Source of the DNA: Embiotoca jacksoni
Lineage: Eukaryota > Chordata > Actinopteri > Embiotocidae
Length of the DNA: 64,000 nt
Direction of reading: 5' to 3'
NCBI GenBank assembly: GCA_022577435.1
Contig: JAKOON010000006.1
Location: 18,629,501 to 18,693,500, forward strand
Shown here piece after piece: positions 39,901 through 50,796 of this stretch. The position numbers and the translations under genes are program-made. Below the pieces are notes generated by a model, which was not told the DNA's origin, ran no database searches, and saw nothing but the letters and a program-made list of their open reading frames with translations. Positions within the stretch are counted from its first letter, which is position 1; each line of letters begins with the position of its first letter.

Positions 39901-42681
39901 TATGAAAAAGTTCCTGCAATCTGAAAGAGCCTAAGGTGTCTGTTATACCTTACTTTTTTTTTTTCTTTTTTTTTTAACTCAGGCTCTACCTTTTTTAATG
40001 TAGGACGGTAAACGTGTGGCTGCTATGGCAGCTCAGAGTTAAATATACCTGGTGCAGTTATTCTAAACAGCAGATACACTCCTGAAAGGATGATTTTAAT
40101 GTACAACTGCCAAGTATTTTCCATTATTGAACACGCCCCAGTCAGTCAGGGACAGTGTAAGTAGAGATGTAGGACTTTTTCCAGTGTTATCTAAAGCACC
40201 CACACAATGAAGAACATGGAGTGCTGTTTGTGGTCATCCAAATTCAGAGCAGCAGAGGTTTCAGACCTGCTGTTCCAGTCCAACCTCAGCAAAAAATAAT
40301 TTCATCAGCAGCTGTACACATGTAGACACGTGATATTTGGTAACTACACTGAAGAAAGGTGATTGTGACACACTGATTTTTATAAAATGTAAAAACAAAT
40401 ATGTGCAGTGGCCAAAATAAAAAGTATAAAACTAGTAAATATGTTTAGGTCATTTATGCTAAATATCTGGTTTGGGACTGGTATTTAAGAAAATTAACAT
40501 GACAGGGGAAATATATAATTTATAATATTTTAAAACATTTAATATGCCACGATTGACATGTTTGTGCATGTAAAAAAGAAAACAAGCAGCTATGACAAAG
40601 AACACACTGTGCAGAGAAGATGACTTTCTTTGCCTCCAGGTGGTGACGTCAACATGTCCTCATCTGTAGGGCCAAAGATGTTGCTGCTACTGTTTTTGTA
40701 TCTTAAACGTGGCAAACGCTGGCATGTGTAGAGTGAAGTGAGATACAGGTCAGTTTCATGAAGTGGTTTTAGTCATTGCAGCAAACAAATGAACAGTATT
40801 AACATGGGATCTGATTGGAAGGTGATTGGGTTTTATTTGGTCTACATGTTGATTTTGTAAGCATTGAATGAACACCCTAACTTTGTAATTTCACATTCTC
40901 GTCTCTCCACATAGGCAAGAAACGCCCTGGCAGAAAGATGGTTCGTGTGCCAATAGAAATACCTCCAGAGCTCCTGAAGAAGCCCAAAGAGAAGATAGAG
41001 TACCACTGTTCAGTGTGTGGCAAAGAATTCCCTCATGCCTACAAGCTAGAGAGGCATGAGCTGATCCACACAGGGGACAAACCGTACTGCTGCTCCATCT
41101 GTGGTCGGGGTTTTAACCAGAAGGGAAATCTCAAAACGCACTACAAAGTCCACTTAGGTGAGAGCTGTTAACAATACAAATGGATAGTACTTCATTATTA
41201 GTAAGAATTATTGTAATTTAAAAAATATGTTTTCTTTTGCAAATTCCATAAAACAATTGACAAATAATTGTTACTACATACACATATTGACAACGTAGCT
41301 AAAACTGATTATAGTTTTGCGTTTCACTTCACTGTTCTCTAAAGATGATTTAAGACACATCCATGTGTCACACTGCTGCACTAGCTGACGTCTTTCAGTA
41401 CGGTGAACATGGGCACTGTGTTTTATTTTGAGTCGATCCTGCATTTTAAGGCCTCCTGCATAAATACTCAGTAGTGCACCAATTGTATATTCATCCATGG
41501 CTGAAAATAGTCCCCATTAAATGCACAATTTACATTTGCCAAACACGCTACATTTATATTTGCGCAGCTGGAGTATAATGCTGTGGCTCACTAAGGTTGA
41601 TGTGATTTACTCGTGCGTAAACAAAGTCGAAAATGTGTTAGTGTGGATGAAGTGTGGAATAGAAATGTAATACCTAGTGACAAGTAATTTTTTGATCGCA
41701 GTAGAAATTCAGTCTGTGCCTTAAAAGTATTGAAGTTCAGTCCTCAGCCCTTATGAAAATCCACACATACAGTAGGTAGATAAAGGTCAAATATATAAGT
41801 GGGGGAAAACTGATCTCCTATAAACTTCAAAGATTGTTAGACCTAAAAGGGAGAATGAGTAAAACATGGGCTGCCTCTCCTTTTATTTCTGCGTAGGTCG
41901 TAAGGGTGCCGTGGACTTTGATGATGAGGTGAATCCCATCGCTTCAGAACTCTCCGAATACTTGAAGTCTCTGCCGGGGGAGTCCAGGATCCGATCATCC
42001 CTCCGTTGCCTGGAATGTGGAAGAGATTGTGAGAGTCAGTCGGCCTTACAAGCGCACCACATCACCACGCACACCGAGACGACTGCTGAACCGGACGCGG
42101 TCGAGCACAGCGCATCGCAGCTTCTCTTCTGCCGCCGCTGTGGCACTCAGTTCAATGAAAAAGAAAAGCTGGAAGAACACATGAAAACCCACATCAAGGA
42201 GAAGCCCTACTCGTGTCCTGACTGTGGGAAGAAGTTCATCAACGAGAGCTACATACAAATCCACCAGCGCATCCACACGGGGGAGAAACCCTTCCTCTGC
42301 TCCCAGTGCGGCAGAGGTTTCCACACCGCTTCCTCTCTCAAGCTGCATGAGATGCAGCACTCCGGCGAGAGGCCGTTCGCCTGCTCCATCTGCGGGAAGA
42401 CGTTTCGGATTAACTCCTACCTGACGGCGCATTACCAGACCCACATTAAAGACCGGCCGTTCATTTGTGGCGTCTGCGGGAAAGGCTACTCCAGAGCCGA
42501 GGAACTGAAGGTGCACCACAGGCTGCACACCGGAGAGAGACCCTACGAGTGCGGAGAGTGCGGGAAGAGCTTCATTTATCGGCAGGGTCTGCGGCAGCAT
42601 CAGCGCACGCACGCCGGGAAACGCATCGGGCCGACCAGACAGCTCGGTAGACCCAAACAGCAGGCCAGGCTGGACATCTAA
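30482..42681 (+). CDS. C2H2 zinc-finger protein ZNF-A with basic mini-exons
   Basis: Twelve coding exons on plus: 30482-30490, 32841-33015, 33124-33575, 35448-35631, 35887-35939, 36799-36964, 37051-37134, 38653-38727, 38843-38929, 39380-39457, 40915-41157, 41897-42681. They sum to 796 aa with all phases matching. Order: acidic segment with IIKEEEE; exon 3 with decayed finger-like Cys/His; an exon ending EEIGGLINSDGEVVEWDT; acidic segment; then small phase 1-1 exons each starting with a Lys/Arg cluster; then two fingers (from residue 484) and seven more (to about 780), joined mostly by TGEKP-like linkers; tail LGRPKQQ. It is presumably a nuclear DNA-binding regulator; the target is unknown. 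The finger exons and mini-exons are firm. Exons 1-3 are joined on phase only and could belong to another transcript. Confidence 0.75.
30491..32840 (+). other. First intron of ZNF-A, AT-rich
   Basis: About 2.3 kb between the proposed three-codon first exon (MFE|gtaacg) and the acidic exon. It contains an A-run followed by (TA)n at about 30860-30905. No ORF here resembles a gene. Confidence 0.4.
33576..35447 (+). repeat. ZNF-A intron with probable DNA-transposon debris
   Basis: Around 33925-34260 the sequence is rich in CGATA/TATCG motifs (GCCGATACCG near 33937, CGATATCTATACGATACC near 34204), a style seen in dispersed non-autonomous fish repeats. A similar style occurs at 36510-36640. No family can be named by eye, and there is no coding content. 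Confidence 0.3.
37160..37790. mobile_element. Non-coding DNA-transposon-like fish repeat (copy 1)
   Basis: Starts with AAAGTTGGGACACTGTGTGA and AACAGAATGCAATGATTTGC, and contains GCAACACGTCTCAAAAAAGT. Shorter relatives lie at 46104-46240 (AACCCCATTTCCCAAAAAG ... AACACGTTTCA) and 58983-59060 (AACCCCGTTTCC ... GCACGCTGTGTGAA). All three lie within or beside the zinc-finger cluster. There is no intact ORF. The element fills the intron after the first basic mini-exon. Confidence 0.55.
37795..38290 (-). mobile_element. LINE-like interspersed repeat fragment
   Basis: On plus it begins CAGAATCGCTTTATTGAACA, continues through an AT-rich middle with GTAGTGCAAA motifs, and ends in a GC-rich block (GTAGCGCCTACCAGAGGGGA, CGGCCCGTTTCCTGACTCG). 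This architecture is common in fish genomes as a LINE 3' end in reverse orientation. No ORF is preserved. Confidence 0.45.
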
Positions 42682-43169
42682 CAGTTGCTCTATTGACGCA
42701 ATTATGTTGTTATCTGTATTTGAAACTATTGCAGTAAATTGTGCTTCTTCCTTATCCATTCCTCCCACTTACAGAAGAGACGAAATCTGTGTCTGAAAAT
42801 GTGCGCTGCAGATTCAGTGTGAGTTGCCAAGAAAAATTGGGAAGCTTCCCGTATTGTCACTTTCTTGTATCAATGTTTTGTACTCATGTTTTTATGTTTA
42901 CTCTTCTCTAGTAGCTCATCTGTACAATTTGAGTGCCTTTGTATCCTGCATGCCAAATACTAATACTTAATGTTAAAAAAAATTATGCACTATATCCTTG
43001 TTATTTTAAAATCCATGTTGATGGAATACAGACATTTTTTCAGAAGCGCGTCTGGGTTTTTTTTTCTGCATTTGAAATAATACATCTCTGATATGAAAGC
43101 TTTTTCTCATTAGACTGGAGAGTCTGGATACTTCTACAGGTCTAAATCTGCTCTTCCCGAGATCAGATT

Positions 43170-43175
43170 AATAAA
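43170..43175 (+). terminator. Candidate polyadenylation signal, ZNF-A
   Basis: AATAAA about 490 bp past the ZNF-A stop codon. Confidence 0.45.
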
Positions 43176-43230
43176 GGAAGTTTTAAAGTAATTCTATTAA
43201 TCAAGTATAATAGTATGTCATATTAAAAAG

Positions 43231-43535
43231 GTAACAGTGGTGCAGTGGTTAGCATTGTCACCTCACAGTGAAAAGGGTTGGGGTTCAATTCCGGTCTTGG
43301 GCCTTTCTGTGCCTGTGTGGGTTCCCCCCGGGTTCTCCAGCTTCCTCCCACCATCCAAAAAAAACAAACCAACCTTGCATCTCAGGTTAATTGGTGATTC
43401 TACAAATTGCCCTTTGGTGTGAATGAGAGCGGGAATGGTCTTTGTTTCCGTCTGTCTCTATGTGTTGGACCTGTCCAGGCTGTACCCTGCCTTTGCCCAG
43501 AAGTGAGCAGGATAAAGCTGGTATAGCTAATGGGT
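43231..43535 (+). mobile_element. tRNA-derived SINE (copy 1)
   Basis: Begins CAGTGGTGCAGTGGTTAGCA with a weakened B box (GGTTCAATTCC). The body has CTCCAGCTTCCTCCCACC, GGTTAATTGGTGATTCTA and GTCTCTATGTGTTGG, typical of an abundant fish SINE. It lies just downstream of ZNF-A. It shares its head with the copy at 54208 but has a different 3' body. Confidence 0.65.
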
Positions 43536-43949
43536 GGATTAATAAGGTAGGGTGGGCAATAAATAGATAATATATTAATAGTGTAATTTGAGACTAGACA
43601 TCGTCTATGGCAAAAGTGTTTTCTTTTCCTAGTTTTTAAACCTGCATTGCAGTAAAGTGGTCATTTTCAAATTTTATCTGATTTGAGTCATTATATCCAC
43701 ATTGTTGATGATGATTTAATAATAATATAATTGTGTACGATATTATTGAAATATCGATATGGAGGTATTTGGTCAAACATATCATGCACACATCGTTTTT
43801 GATTTTATTGCTCAGCCTCATGAGAAAATATTTTTAAAAAATTAAACTATCCCGGTAATTTCACAGTTTTGTAGACCTGTGAAATGGCCAGTTGGACATT
43901 ATTCCACCAATCTTTAACTTCTGGACAGTCAATTACTCATCTTTTTGTA

Positions 43950-44288
43950 CACCGAGTTGCGATAATTCAAACATGAGAGAAGCCGTACCAGTGTGTCGAG
44001 TGTGGGAAAAGTGTCTACTTCAGGCAAGGCTCCATAAGACGACTCACAGTTGAAAAGCCACAGGGCCGGCCAGGTGAGTCAGCAGCGCCGGACAGCTGGG
44101 GGTCCCTGGAAGACCACAGGTTCCAGGAAAGTGTTACAGAGATGGAGAAGGAGCCTCCTGACCCCGGGAGGGTTTTGATACATCTGAATCAGAGCCTGTG
44201 CAGCGCAGCCTTAACATCCACCACAGTGTACTCCGTGGCACATCTTCCATTGATATTTAAAACTGAAGTATGTTTTGTTCAACAGTAA
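43950..44288 (+). pseudogene. Zinc-finger relic between ZNF-A and ZNF-B
   Basis: The linker and last finger of a C2H2 gene are recognisable: (T)*EKPYQCVECGKSVYFRQ, where the usual Gly of TGEKP is a TGA stop at 43974-43976. A 2-base insertion precedes it (near 43960). A frameshift inside the finger puts the His pair (LHKTTHS) in another frame. The tail KPQGRPG matches the LGRPKQQ tail of ZNF-A and ZNF-B. The finger cannot be made, so this is the 3' end of a third family member. After the tail the frame stays open to a stop at 44286 without known features. Confidence 0.75.
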
Positions 44289-44929
44289 AGTTAAAAGTCT
44301 AATTTAAAGCAGCAAAGCTTCACACAACTTGAAATGTAGTAAATGATTTTACACCAACTACATCGGTCTTTTTCTTGATTAGAAATTGTAACACTGTATA
44401 AAACGTAATACAGCCTCCTTGTCTTCGTCTGTCCAGTTTTATTCTATGTTGAGGCAAAATTTTTCTTTTTCAGCTTATAGTGTTTATTGTGCAGCCATAT
44501 GTTGGGAGCAGATGTAACTGGTTGCAGTCAGGTTCTCACCAATGACAGCTCTGTGTAGGAGGATATTATATAAATCTCCTGAAGATGATTGAGGACACCT
44601 CAACTTTCCTGTCTGTTAATTTAAAGACAAAATGACCACGTTAATTCATAGTTTTATTCAGGAATGGAGAATGGAAATCCATCTGAAGGAGCATATAGCC
44701 ATCTGTAACAATAACTGCAACAATAAATAGACATGAAGTTGTTTTTAAAAAGATTTCTCGACTGTTGCTGAATAAAATACAAATGACAACAGGACCATCT
44801 TCTTCTCAGTGTGTTTACACTGAGGCTGCTTCTCCAGTCCGTTTTAGGACTTTGCAAGGAGTCGTCAGCAAATCCTTCAAAACGTATCACTGTTGCACTG
44901 TAAAAAAAAAAAAGCCTCCTGGCCTATTA

Positions 44930-45260
44930 TGACATTTTATTACACATCCCATAATGCATTTTTCTTCCCCACGTGTACTTCGACGAATCCCGATGCACCT
45001 CAACGGGAGCGTATCTGTGAAAACGATGACATCATCAAAACGCGCTCGCGTTGCAGCCTGTGATTGGCCGTCGGGGGCGGTGACGGGGCCGGTCAACTTC
45101 CTGGCACAAACTTTCACCGAGTTGCAGCCCAGCGGGTCAATGAACGGTTTTCTAAAAAGCTGAGGTCGTGGCTGTCGTTCACTGAGTGGGAGTCTCTTCC
45201 AGCACAGAAGACGTGCCTCAGACTCAGCGCGGGAACCAGGAAATGAATGCTGCTAAAAAC
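44930..45260 (+). promoter_or_regulatory. Probable CpG promoter of ZNF-B
   Basis: CpG-rich block with an E-box CACGTG (about 44970), an inverted CCAAT box (GATTGGC at 45062), a GC box (GGGGGCGG at about 45073) and TGATGACATCATCA near 45025. A likely leader exon ends ACCAGCAG|gtcaga near 45284. It would contain a short upstream ORF with six Asn codons that does not join in frame to ZNF-B. Confidence 0.5.
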
Positions 45261-45950
45261 AACAACAACAACAACCCACCAGCAGGTCAGAGAGTTGTCG
45301 TCCTGTAACATGATGTTTACATTCCTCACGTTCATCGGTGCTTTGTTTCCCACACGTGAAAACTAAGGTCGACGAAAAGGACCTAACTTCTAAATAAATG
45401 TTAAAAGTCTGTGATCGCAGCGTTTCAAATGTGATTTATTTTCTGGATCCTTTAATTGTCAATGACAACAAACTGAATGTCTCTTGGTTGTGGACTGTTG
45501 GTCTGGTCAAAACGAGACATTTTAAAGACCAAATACCTCATTAATAATGAAAATACTCGTCAGATAAATGCTTAAATACACTTAATGGCATTATTAAGTT
45601 TGGCTGTGCCTTCTGTTGTGTTTCAGTTGCTTTATGAGTGTGTACACCAAATGTTGTGAAAGAAATTGCAAATTACGTGTTTGTTAAAATGGCACCTGTT
45701 GTCATTTTTATATGCTGAATGTCTGTGGAAGAGTTATGCTCTAATAACACAGTAATAACACAGTAATACCCTATTTAATTACCGTCTGATGGAAACTGGA
45801 TTTAACTTTGTTAAAACAGTTGCATTTTGTGTTAGTACTATTAGAGAGTTTAACTCTTTACCCAAACACATGTTGAGAATTGAAATCCTCTTGTGTTTAC
45901 AGGATCAAGAGCACTTTGAAAAGACGTATCCAGCAGAGTCACACTTCACC

Positions 45951-47528
45951 ATGTCAAAGAAAACTGAAGTGAAGAAGCTGAGCGCAGAGCTGAGTCAGCA
46001 CGAGGAGCACAGACCTGAAACACCCGGCCAGGATCACAACACAGCACCTACAGGTGAGTGAGACTCAAATGGTAATCAATTCATTTTTTAATTTAATTTT
46101 ACAACCCCATTTCCCAAAAAGTCCAAAAACAAACGTATAAGCTGTTGAAACTGAGAAATGTTATTGTTTCATGAAAAATATATGCTCATCTTGAATTTGG
46201 TGGCGGAAACACGTTTCACATTAACTGTCTCATTTTTTATTTTTTTTTATTTTTTATTTTTTTTAATTAAGGAGAAACTTTAAGAGTTGCAGAGCTTACT
46301 GGTGAAAACAGAAACTCCCATTGTAAACCTCAGGATAAACTACCTGAGGAGCCCCAACAATACCAGGGCACTCAAAGACCAACGAAGAAATACGACTGTC
46401 CGACCTGTGGAAAAGTTTTCCCTCGCAACACCGCTCTGAAAAGACACCTGGTGATTCACTCAGGAAAAAGACCTTTCAAATGCTTCATATGTGGACGAGG
46501 ATTCACACAGAGTGGAAACCTCAAAACACACATGAAAGTTCACAGAGGTAAGAGGAAGCTCTTTTTGTCCTCATGGCACCCTTATCCTTTTCAGTGAAAT
46601 ACTCTCAACTGTTTTCTTTTTTTTTTTTTTTTTTTTCAGATTAAGTGAAATATAAGTTACCATATGTAGATCTGATCTTGTGTTTTCACTAAAGTCTTCT
46701 TATATTCAATAGTGTTGTTTTATATATATTCCACCATGACAACGGTAACCATAGCCAGAGGATATTTTTGGGTTGAACGTCTTTCTTTTAGATTTTGCTC
46801 ATTTGAGGGAAATGACATGATTTTTTTAGTTTATTGTATTGCTGTTTACTGGTGTCCCAGAGCCCTAACAACACAGAACTGTCCAACAATAAACATCTTT
46901 GTTGTTTGTTTGTTTTTTACCAGGAGAGCTCGCAAAGTGGACATTAGTTCAAGAGAAGAGTTCGCCCAAAGAATCTCCTGTAACAGTTCACGTTTGTGGA
47001 AAATGTGGAATGGACTTCCCTGAGAAACATCAGCTGGAGGAACATCGAGAGAGTCACAGGAAACCTTACGCATGTCCTGACTGTGGCAAGACATTTAAAG
47101 GTGAAAATTATTTGAAAATCCACAAGCGCATCCACTCAGGAGATTCCCCCTTCCTCTGTTCAGAGTGTGGAAGGAGTTGCACCACGGCAGGTGCGCTTAA
47201 AAAACACGAGTTAACCCACACGGGAGAAAAGAATTTCCACTGCGATCAGTGTGGGAGGGCATTTTCACAATCCTTTAACCTGAATCTGCACCTCAAGACC
47301 CACACGGGAGAGCGGTCTCACCTGTGCTCCATCTGTGGGAAAAGTTACTCCAGAGCATGTCCACTTAAAGTTCACCTGCGAGTTCACACCGGAGAGAAAC
47401 CGTATACTTGTGAAAAATGTGGGAAACGGTTCTATTACTCTCAAAGTTATCGCACGCATCTGAAGACTCACGACAAGAAGCCAAAGCCTTCAATGAAACC
47501 TCTGGGGAGACCAAAACAACAGCTGTAA
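45951..47528 (+). CDS. C2H2 zinc-finger protein ZNF-B
   Basis: Three coding exons on plus: 45951-46053, 46272-46547, 46924-47528, giving 327 aa with phase 1 joins throughout. The start ATG lies inside an exon that begins at 45903 and sits in good context (TTCACCATGT). A Lys/Glu-rich N-terminus is followed by two fingers (YDCPTCGKVF..., FKCFICGRGF...), a spacer, then six fingers starting HVCGKCGMDF and ending YTCEKCGKRF, and the tail KPLGRPKQQL. The split into a two-finger exon and a terminal multi-finger exon, the RGFxQxGNLKTHxKVH second finger, and the GRPKQQ tail show ZNF-A and ZNF-B are tandem paralogues. ZNF-B lacks the basic mini-exons and the EIGGLINSDGE exon. It is presumably a nuclear DNA-binding regulator of unknown target. 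Confidence 0.88.
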
Positions 47529-47727
47529 ACAAACAGTAATGTCATCTAGAAAGTTTACAGAAGACTGAGAAGATTTAAAGTGAAGTTGTTACGGTTTACC
47601 TGTTGATTACTTTGTGACAAAAATATCTGTCAAATGACTAAAGTGATTGGACAACATAATAGTAATCACATGTGGTGTGTTGTGCACAGCTAGCTTCATT
47701 GTTATATTGGACTATAGGACTTTAGAA

Positions 47728-47733
47728 AATAAA
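47728..47733 (+). terminator. Candidate polyadenylation signal, ZNF-B
   Basis: AATAAA 200 bp past the ZNF-B stop codon. The rest of 47734-48727 is AT-rich with nothing recognised. Confidence 0.5.
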
Positions 47734-48727
47734 ACATGATCATTGTTTCTGTGATTTGTATTTGTGAGTCACCTAAACCTGACCATTGCCCAGAGTAGAT
47801 TACACACAAATATAAATTTGTGTGCAACAAACTAAAAGCTTTTAATGTATTGTTGACAGAAGAACTAAACAAAAACAAAAGCTTTTACTTTGAAATTTAC
47901 ATGCGGAATTTGGATAGTAGTTTTTGTCAGGACTTTTTACTTTTGCATCCTAAAACTGAAATTTAAGATGATTTATGTGCTAGATCAGCGTAACAATGCA
48001 GCAGGATAATAGTGTTAGAGTTATTTATTCCATTTCAATTAAGTCAATGCATAATATAAAGTGTAAGTAAAACAATTTTTCTCATGAAAGCCACAGAAAA
48101 ATATAATTTTCCAGGTAAGACATGAATTTGACCTTTGCTTTTCTATAATGTCAGGAATACTAGCGTAGTACCAAAGGACCTGAAAAAAAACCTTTAATTA
48201 ATACAACTTTATGTTTTATTTTCATTCATGTCAACAGCAAACAACTTTCTTAATAGAAAACATTTTGAATTGTTATAGCAGGCAAAGCACAGGTCAATGT
48301 AACAACATAAATTATGACTGTTCCAGCGAATGCAGGTCAGTGCAGCAGATAATGACAATATATGTTACACCCTGGGTTTAAATATCAGTCTGCCTTATTA
48401 TTTTCCTTCAGGGGGACATTGAGGCATCCCCCAGTTTGTTCTGCCCCAGTGAAATGTACCGGTGCCTGAAAAACCTTCAGAAGGAAGTATGTCTAGAGGG
48501 ATATAATCATCCATTAAAGTTTAAAAAAAAAAAAAGAGTCTTTTAGTTTTTGGTCTAAGGATCATGTTGTCAGTTTGATTTTTCCCCAATAAGAAATTGG
48601 CTTAATTTACTCCAACCGCAACCGAATATATGATGTAAACTCAAAAGTAATAACATTAATGTGATTAATACACAAGTTATTTTATATTATGTGCTTTAGC
48701 TGAATTACAGCTCACTTCAATGTAATA

Positions 48728-49970
48728 CACTGCTAAAAAAATAAAAATAAAGGGAACACTTCAACAACACAATGTAACTCCAAGTCAATCACACTTCTGG
48801 GAAATCAACCTGTCCAGTTAGGAAGCAACACTGATGGTGAATCAATTCCACCTGCTGTTGTGCAAATGGAACAAACAACAGGTGGAAATGAGGCAATTAT
48901 CAAGACAACCCTATAAAGGAACGGTTCTGCAGGTGGTGACCACAGACCATTTCTCTGTCTTCATCCTTTCTGGCTGATTTTTGGTCACTTTTGCATTTTG
49001 CCAGTGTCCTCACCACTAGAGGTAGCATGAGGATGTCTACAACCCACAGAAGTTGCTCAGGTAGTGCAGCTCATCCAGGATGACACATCAATGTACGCTG
49101 TGGCAAGAAGGTTTGCTGTGTCTGTCAGCACAGTGTCAAGAGCACGGAGGACATACCAGGAGACAGGCCGGTCCACCAGGAGACGTGGGGGGGGACGTAG
49201 GAGGACAACAACCCAGCAGCAGGACCGCTATCTGCTCCTTTGTGCAAGGAGGAACAGGAGGAGCACTGCATTTCTTTGGAGGGCCACACAGCCCTCCATG
49301 TGCTAGCCAGAGGTACCCTGACTGCCATTAGGTCCCAGGATGAGATCCTCAGACCCATTGTAAGACCACATGCTGGTGCAGTGGGCCCTGGGTTCCTTCT
49401 GATGCAGGACAATGCTCGGCCTCATGTGGCTGGAGTGTGTCAGCAGTTCCTGCATGATGAAGGCATCGATGCTACGGACCGGCCCGCCCGTTCCCCAGAC
49501 CTGAATCCAATCCAGCACATCTGGGACATCGTGTCTCGTTCCGTCCACCGACGCCACGTCCACCACAGACTGTCCAGGAGTGGACTGATGCTTTGATCCA
49601 GGTCTGGGAGGAGATCCCTCAGGAGAACATCCGTGGTCTCATCAGGAGCATGCCCAGGTGTTGTAGGGAGTGATACAGACACGTGGAGGCCACACACTAC
49701 TGACCCTCATTTTGACTTGTCTTCAGGAATTTCCACAGAAGTTGGATCATCCTGTGATCTGATTTTCCCACTTTTATTTTGAGTGTGATTCTGAATCCAG
49801 ACCTCCATGGGATAATGATTTTGATTTCCATTGATCATTCTTATGTTATTTTGTTCTCAACACATCCCGCTATGTAATGAATAAATATTTTCAACTGGAA
49901 AATGTAATTCATTGAGATCTAGGATGTGTTGTTCAAGTGTTCCCTTTTATTTTATTTATTTTGAGCAGTG
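48728..49970 (+). mobile_element. Tc1/mariner-like transposon, intact ends, dead transposase
   Basis: A 1243-bp element flanked by TA on both sides (48726-48727 and 49971-49972). Inverted ends: left begins CACTGCTAAAAAAATAAAAA, right ends ATTTTGAGCAGTG, and both carry AGGGAACACTT 20-30 bases in. Inside on plus are the N-terminal helix-turn-helix region (VARRFAVSVSTVSRARRTYQ, about 49109-49168) and the C-terminal catalytic region (MQDNARPHVAGVCQQF; PDLNPIQHIWD). They lie in different frames with stops between, so no full transposase is encoded. The element sits between ZNF-B and ZNF-C. Confidence 0.9.
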
Positions 49971-50379
49971 TACATTATATGCGTGTCGACAAAAACCTGC
50001 AGAAAACAAACATTACAATCACTTACATTAAGCGGTGCTTTTATTGTGGTAACCGGAAGTCCCAACACGCCTGTCCGCCAGCAGCGACACGGAGACAGGC
50101 TGTCATCAGCTTCAAACGCTTATTGGACTTCACTCATTAGTTCGTTGACATTTAATTGAACACATTGTTTGAACACACTGCGCATGAACATGAGAGAGAA
50201 GTAGAAATATTGCCAAGTCGTTTTTTAATAAACTTCATCCGAGCGACCACTTTTACCTGAAGGGGACAAACCGATGCTGAGGTTGGTCAACATGTCTTTT
50301 GTCTGCTGCTAAAGCGTCTAGCTAGCCGAGTTAGCTGAGGGGAATCTTTTTTTTTATTATTTTATTTTTTAAATCATTT

Positions 50380-50570
50380 CCACGTCGACCCAGAAGGTGA
50401 ATCTGTTGTGAGGGTTATGTGTTGATGCTGGATACCGGCTGTAGCTTTAGGGGCTAACATCGTTAGCTCGTCGCTCAGATCAACAAACGCCGTGTCGGTG
50501 GCTAGCTGGCTAACAACAGTTGTCTCCGGTTGACCGACGCGCTGGACACCGTCACGACTCGTCCAGAGGA
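50380..50570 (+). promoter_or_regulatory. Probable promoter and leader exon of ZNF-C
   Basis: CpG-rich stretch ending in a plausible donor (GAGGACAG|gtaccg near 50571). It lies 2.4 kb upstream of the first ZNF-C coding exon, which starts with an AG acceptor. Inferred from context. Confidence 0.4.
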
Positions 50571-50796
50571 CAGGTACCGAGACGTGCGCTCGCTCCTGGT
50601 GCCACGAGCTTTTCTAATGACACCCCAACATGTTAGTCGCTGATGGTTTGTTCCCTGAACTTCAGTCACGGTGTCCTGAGAGACTTCAGTGGACAGAAGC
50701 GACACGAGCCCCTCCGGGCTAATGCTACTGGAGCTAGCCGGGCTGACGTCAGCTGCAGATGTGTGACAACAGGTTTCCCCGCGTGCTTCCCTCTCG

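Noticed and set aside
42046..42768. Minus-strand open frame (240 codons) over the ZNF-A last exon
   Set aside because: Mirror of the repetitive zinc-finger coding sequence; no independent features.
49064..49596. Active Tc1 transposase
   Set aside because: Conserved N- and C-terminal regions lie in different frames with stops between; the element is dead as a coding unit.
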